A DNA stretch of 64,000 nucleotides from Topomyia yanbarensis (lineage: Eukaryota > Arthropoda > Insecta > Diptera > Culicidae). The number at the start of each line of letters is the position of its first letter. The stretch's first letter is position 1. The position numbers were made by a program, and so were the translations under genes. The notes beneath the pieces were generated by a model. The model had not been told where the DNA came from. It did no database searches and saw only the letters and a program-made list of their open reading frames with translations. The DNA is taken from the NCBI RefSeq assembly GCF_030247195.1, contig NC_080672.1, positions 28,093,906 to 28,157,905 of the forward strand, given 5' to 3'. Below are positions 59,117 through 64,000 of this stretch, one piece after another.

Positions 59117-60440
59117 TATTATTGGAATATTTTTCCTGCCAATAACGGTCGTCAAATGGTGAGAGATCGTCAAATGGTGAGATAACATAGTCTTCACTAA
59201 AGGGATTAGAATGGCAAGGAGACGCCTTGCTCCGTTTGGAGTTTCAATTCAGCTGTAGAAGCTTATAGCTGAGTTCGGATTCAGGGCGTAGCATGTCGGT
59301 TCTTTGTCTTTTTAATCTCTTTAGTTCTCACAAGTCTCCTATCGCATGCCTCCACGCGAGTCTAAGTCTATTGATGACATTTGGTCCTTAGACTGGCGTC
59401 GACTGGGTGCTATCAGCCTTCTGCCGATAGTAGCAGAATGAGAGGGTGCGAACAGATCTAATCAAGTAAACACTACCGTAAAAATGAATATCTGATCGGA
59501 AATCAGCCATAACAAGACTTTAATCTGACTAGTTACGATGATCGCGGGTCAATACGTACTGAAAATTCGCCGCGTCTGTTTTTATGAATCTAATTTCAAT
59601 TTCCGTTATTGCTAACCAGCCCGTGTATCAGGTTAACAATTCTTAGTATTTCTCTTCAATGGTCGATATTATCACTCGTAGACGTGTATTTTACAAATCA
59701 TCCGATACGTAAAATAGGAAATACATACCTTGATTTATAACATCTCGCGCTATCATAACTCTTTGTCTGTATAACGTATTATCACTCGGTAGTTTTCAAC
59801 CGAATAAATATACCGCAGAGAAGAAGTAGCGAATTCTGTCTAAATACTGTTACAATAGATAGTGATCCAGCCCAGTACGCAGATAAGATTTGCTTTTCTA
59901 GGCAATACTCCCACGGTAGGCTGTGTGGAGTTCAAATTTGGTTTTTGCTTTTGTTTGGGAAACATAGGATACTCTCGGTAGCCGGCTGCCCAGAGTTTAT
60001 AAAGAACAAATAAAATATTCTTTACAGGTCGCATCGCTTGCTTGGAGCGAATCCTAGACCTTATACCCTTCCAAACTACCAACTCCGCGACACCTATGGA
60101 AGAGTCTGATAAGTCGTCTACCTTCCGTTAAGTAGGTGAGGCATCAACACTTCCCGTCTACCTTATCCTTTATCCTTCCACGTGAACGATGAAGATGGGG
60201 GCGGCCGGCAATGATGGCTATCATGCTGTTGAGGTTTTAGTATGGGTCGGATTGGTATGAATTCCTACTTACCACTTCCTAAGCAACTCTTATGAGATAA
60301 TCAGCAGTCAAACATGATGAAGTCAGTGTGCAATCCGCCAAAATCATCGTCACAACGCAACGCAACGCATTATTCATAAAACCAATTATAGACTCATGAT
60401 TTCTTCATAGATTAGGAACATTACAGATATACCTCGATAG
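59117..60440. other. Non-genic stretch
   Basis: A small tandem duplication, TCGTCAAATGGTGAGA, lies twice at about 59150-59185. No gene recognised. Confidence 0.4.
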
Positions 60441-61632
60441 TACGTACACTAGACTGCCCAGAAAAATAATGAATTTTTGAAAACTCAATTGGCCCACCCC
60501 TGATTCGATTCCTAGACCCACTAGGAGCTCTTGCACAAAATTTGAAGCAAATCGGACAAGTCTAGCTACCGGACCAACGTGCCTGAAGTTTGTATGAATT
60601 TTTTCGACAATTTACATGGAGAAAACCCACTAACTCGCATTTTTGCCGCTTGGTGACAATGTATGCATCGTATTATCACTGTAAGTGAAAATAAGGTAGA
60701 TAATTTAATTGTTTACAACTTTGTCGAAGACTGCTAGTCAATCCGGCTTTGTTAAAAGAAGTTATTAAAATTTTAACGAAGTGATGTCTGAGTCAGTTTT
60801 CCATGGGGCCTAGCAGTGCATGGTTGTGTATCAGTACTCGATTCCTACAAACTATACATTTTTGTGAAATAACCGTTAGATTTAGCTCAATAGGATGTTC
60901 AGAAGAGTTCTACCACATAATACGAGTTATGTTTTGGTTGGAAAATTTTAGTTCCAACTGTGACCGCATAGAGGGCGCCAACTCTAACTTTTCATAGAAG
61001 AGAGATAGAATATCAAGATGTTCAGGAGAATTATTGCAAAATGCCTGTTCTACAACTTTGTGGAAGACACCTAATTTCTATCTCTCTCCGTTGAAAAGTT
61101 GGTGTTGGCGCCCTCTATGCGGTACAATGTGGTACTAAAATGTTCTAACCAAAACATGACTCCTATTATTTACTACAATTCTTCTGAACATACTATTGAG
61201 CTAAATCTAACGGTTCTTTCACAAAAATGATTAGTTCGTGCGCATTGAGTACTGATGCACAACCATGCACTGCTAGGCCCTATGCAAAACTGACTCAGAC
61301 ATCACTTCGCTAAAAGTTTAATAACTTCTTTTAACAAAACCGGATATACTAGCAGTCTTCGACAAAGTTGTAGACAATTAAATTATCTTTCTTATTTTCA
61401 CTTACAGTGATAATACGATGCGAACAGTGCTACCTAGCGGCGAAAATGTGAGCTAGTGGCTTTTCTCCATGTAAATTGTTGAAAAATCTCATACAAACTT
61501 CAGGCACGTTGGTCCGGTAGCTAGACTTGTCCGATTTGCTTCAAAGTTGGAACAAGTACTCCTGGTGGGACTAGAAATCGACTCAGGGGTGGGCCGATAG
61601 GGGTCATTTTTTTCCTGTCACTCTAACGTACA
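60441..61632. mobile_element. 1.2-kb foldback element, arms about 560 bp
   Basis: 60441-61010 and 61076-61632 are reverse complements along nearly their whole length (about 85% by eye) with a 65-bp spacer. Shared blocks include GGCCCACCCCTGA, CGGACAAGTCTAGCTACCGG, CAGGCACGTTGGTCCGGTAG, GCAGTGCATGGTTGTG and GAGGGCGCCAACTC. ACAACTTTGTCGAAGAC-type words occur repeatedly (60716, 61053, and inverted near 61355). Non-coding. Confidence 0.93.
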
Positions 61633-62548
61633 CCTTCGCTTAGTTTAGCGTACGTACTTTTGAAACGTATGGACTATCGAATCACAAAAATAAAATTCAA
61701 AATATTACTTTTTATGTTTAATATTGAAGGACACTTTACAAAAATAATATTAATCACTAAATTCATCACCCCATTAGTGATAAACTGTCTTATCACTAAG
61801 TACTTAATTTTTAATGTTATGGTTTCCATCAACCAGGATGGTTGAAAATGGAGTGTAAAAAGATTTCTTTGGTCTCGTAAGATCATTTGAAATTATTAGC
61901 ATTGTCTTGAGCATATCGCCAAATTTATTAGGAATTTTGTAGGATTTTATTGATGTTCGTAGGGATTCTTTGAAGTTCCTGAATTATCCTGAATCTCTGA
62001 AATTCGTAAGATTTGTTTGAAATTCACTGAAGATTTTCTTAAATTTTTGATTTGCCTGAAGCAGAAGGAAATGTTTTTTTGTATATTTTATTCGTGTAAT
62101 AATAACAGTACAATTTATCAAACTGTGGGAATGAACCGAAATTTGGTGGGTTATAAAAGCAGAAGTTCCCGGCACGATAACAATTCTTCTCGGATAAATG
62201 CAGAATTTCAATTTAGTTTTTATTCTTTTCACTTTTTGGTCATTAATGAACTTCAAAAACCCCAAAAACGGATATTTATATATATTTGTAAATGTATGAT
62301 TTTAAATTAAAATAATGTTGGCATGTGAGCTAAAGGGCATAAGAATCGCGGGTTTTGACGACACAAGATAGGTCTTACTGAGCCAGGAAAAATTTCTTGA
62401 ACCACACTAATATGGTGGATACAATTTTTTAATCACGCTCACAAGGTCCCCAAACGAGGTATTGAGAAAATACTCATTTAGGTGCGTTTTTCAGCTCTAT
62501 AAGTACCACCAGCAGGGCAGCCCTAAGTTTGCGCCGCTAAAACAACGA
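61633..62548. other. Non-genic stretch
   Basis: Nothing recognised; low-complexity AT-rich. The frame at 62017-62310 has no motif. Confidence 0.4.
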
Positions 62549-63776
62549 AAATGATCCATAAAAAATTGAAAAACGATCCATAAAAAAGTTGTTTATGTTC
62601 CATAAAACAAAACTGAAAATCCATAAAACAGTGTGAATGATCTATAAAAAAGGGTGATTTGATCCATAGATTATGTAATATTGAACCATAAAATGGTCGC
62701 AAAAGAGCACTAAAATAGTAATAAAAGAGCAATTAAAATGAACCAATGCCCCATAAAAATATTGGAAATGTTCCATAAAATGATACATTTTGCGCCATAA
62801 GTTAACCGACATTGATCCATAGAATATTAACAATGTACATTAAAACACGTCGATATGTTCCATAATATCGACAAAAGTGTTCCACGGTATTACAAAATGG
62901 AGCAATAAAATGTCAGAAAAAGTTCCATAAATTTGATGAAAATGTTTGCTAAATAATTTTTCTTGGTCCATAGAAGATGTACTCATACCAGCCTGTATCA
63001 GTGGTCTAAAAACTCTCAGCGCTCTAATATCATAAATACCCTGACGTTTAAAGAGTTGCCATAATGATTTCAGGTTAGCTAAGGTCAGTTAGCTGACTAG
63101 TGGGATACGGAAGCTGAAGTTTAACTATAATGTATGCATTGTTTGTTGTAGTTTGACATTACAACCAAATGCAATAAACTTTATTATTAGTTCGAATAGC
63201 AAAAATTTCGCATGAATTCATTAAATTTATTTTTTTTAGTGCATAAGCACATATTAATGGGTCGTTTTACATTTTCTTTTCTTATGGATCCTTTTGTAAA
63301 TATTCATGAACCATAATTTAACGTTCGATATATAAATCATTTCTAATGTTCATTTTTGCATCTTCTATGGACCAAGAAAAATTATTTAGCAAACATTTTC
63401 ATCAAATTTATGGAACTTTTTCTGACATTTTATTGCTCCATTTTGTAATACCGTGGAACATTTTTGTCGATATTATGGAACATATCGACGTGTTTTAATG
63501 TACAATGTTAATATTCTATGGATCAATGTCAGTTAATTTATGGCCCAAAATGTATCTTTTATGGAACATTTCCAACATTTTTATGGGGCATTGGTTCATT
63601 TTAATTGCTCTTTTATTACTATTTTAGTGCACTTTATGGTTCAATTTTACATAATCTATGGATCAAATCACCTTTTTTTATGGATCATTCACACTGTTTT
63701 ATGGATATTCAGTTTTGTTTTATGGAACATGAACAACTTTTTTATGGATCGTTTTACAATTCTTTATGGATTATTT
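62549..63776. mobile_element. 1.2-kb foldback element with periodic TTTATGGA motif, arms about 430 bp
   Basis: 62549-62979 and 63359-63776 are reverse complements with high identity (for example CTTCTATGGACCAAGAAAAA and its complement), around a 379-bp spacer. Each arm carries TTTATGG(A)-type words about every 25-40 bases, roughly a dozen per arm. The frames in the two arms translate almost identically because of the symmetry; they are not genes. Confidence 0.93.
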
Positions 63777-64000
63777 TAAATATTTTATATGCAAAAGTAC
63801 ATTTTCCCCTACCAGCAGCCTCCATCGAAGTCGCTAGTCTTGCGAATCTCGCTCATTCCATTCTAAGCATTGTATCTCCTAGAATGTGTGGGACTCAGCA
63901 CTCACATTTTATGTACATAATGTTTGAAGATCGTTCATCAAAAATCGTTTTATCACCGCTCTAGATATTAACCATCAAAATTGCTTTAAATCTTCTTTGA

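Noticed and set aside
62523..63964. Matching open frames in the two foldback arms (FYGS/LWI-rich)
   Set aside because: They are identical because the arms are inverted copies; the composition reflects the TTTATGGA motif.

Overview
This window looks like repeat-rich nuclear DNA from a mosquito, most likely an Aedes-type culicine. It is AT-rich, gene-poor and full of transposable-element (TE) debris. The organism call rests on three things: tRNA-derived SINEs resembling the Feilai type, Tc1/mariner-type transposases whose catalytic spacing and motifs fit the mosquito DD37E (ITmD37E) and maT-like DD37D groups, and many TIR elements with TA or 8-bp target duplications. It is an inference; no marker gene fixes the species.

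Only one convincing host gene is visible: a two-exon gene on the minus strand (9142 to 8039, one 54-bp intron, poly(A) signal just downstream). It encodes a 349-residue coiled-coil protein with a basic C-terminus and an RxLF motif. I do not recognise the family. Two other open frames (27952-28342 plus, 36718-37035 minus) read somewhat like protein but are unplaced.

Region by region. 1-8 kb: a SINE with a perfect 12-bp target duplication, two decayed DD37E transposase pieces, a second SINE, an RTE-like reverse transcriptase relic and a 0.9-kb inverted-repeat element. 8-9.1 kb: the gene. 11-21 kb: a dense patchwork of inverted-repeat elements, a DD37D relic, and a LINE ORF1 tail split by a 1.15-kb hAT-like element with an exact 8-bp target duplication and a smaller element inside it; also an exact 66-bp palindrome at 16.6 kb. 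22.16-24.94 kb: a 2.8-kb satellite of an 8-bp unit with an emergent 17-bp higher-order block. 25-38 kb: SINE, hAT ends, LINE ORF1, a 1.8-kb TIR element with three tRNA-like boxes, a nearly complete DD37E transposon, a nested inverted-repeat complex, a (TA)n tract and two unclassified repeats. 38-56 kb: at least eight short TIR elements, one with eight copies of a TATCGCCC-type motif and one built from three 195-bp tandem units. 58-64 kb: an internally deleted sibling of the DD37E transposon and two large foldback elements (arms about 560 and 430 bp).

The parts do not form a pathway. What unites them is layered insertion: several cases allow relative dating (hAT into LINE ORF1, small MITE into hAT), and the foldbacks and palindromes could yield long hairpin RNA if transcribed. 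I found no rRNA, functional tRNA, CRISPR or bacterial-type operon.
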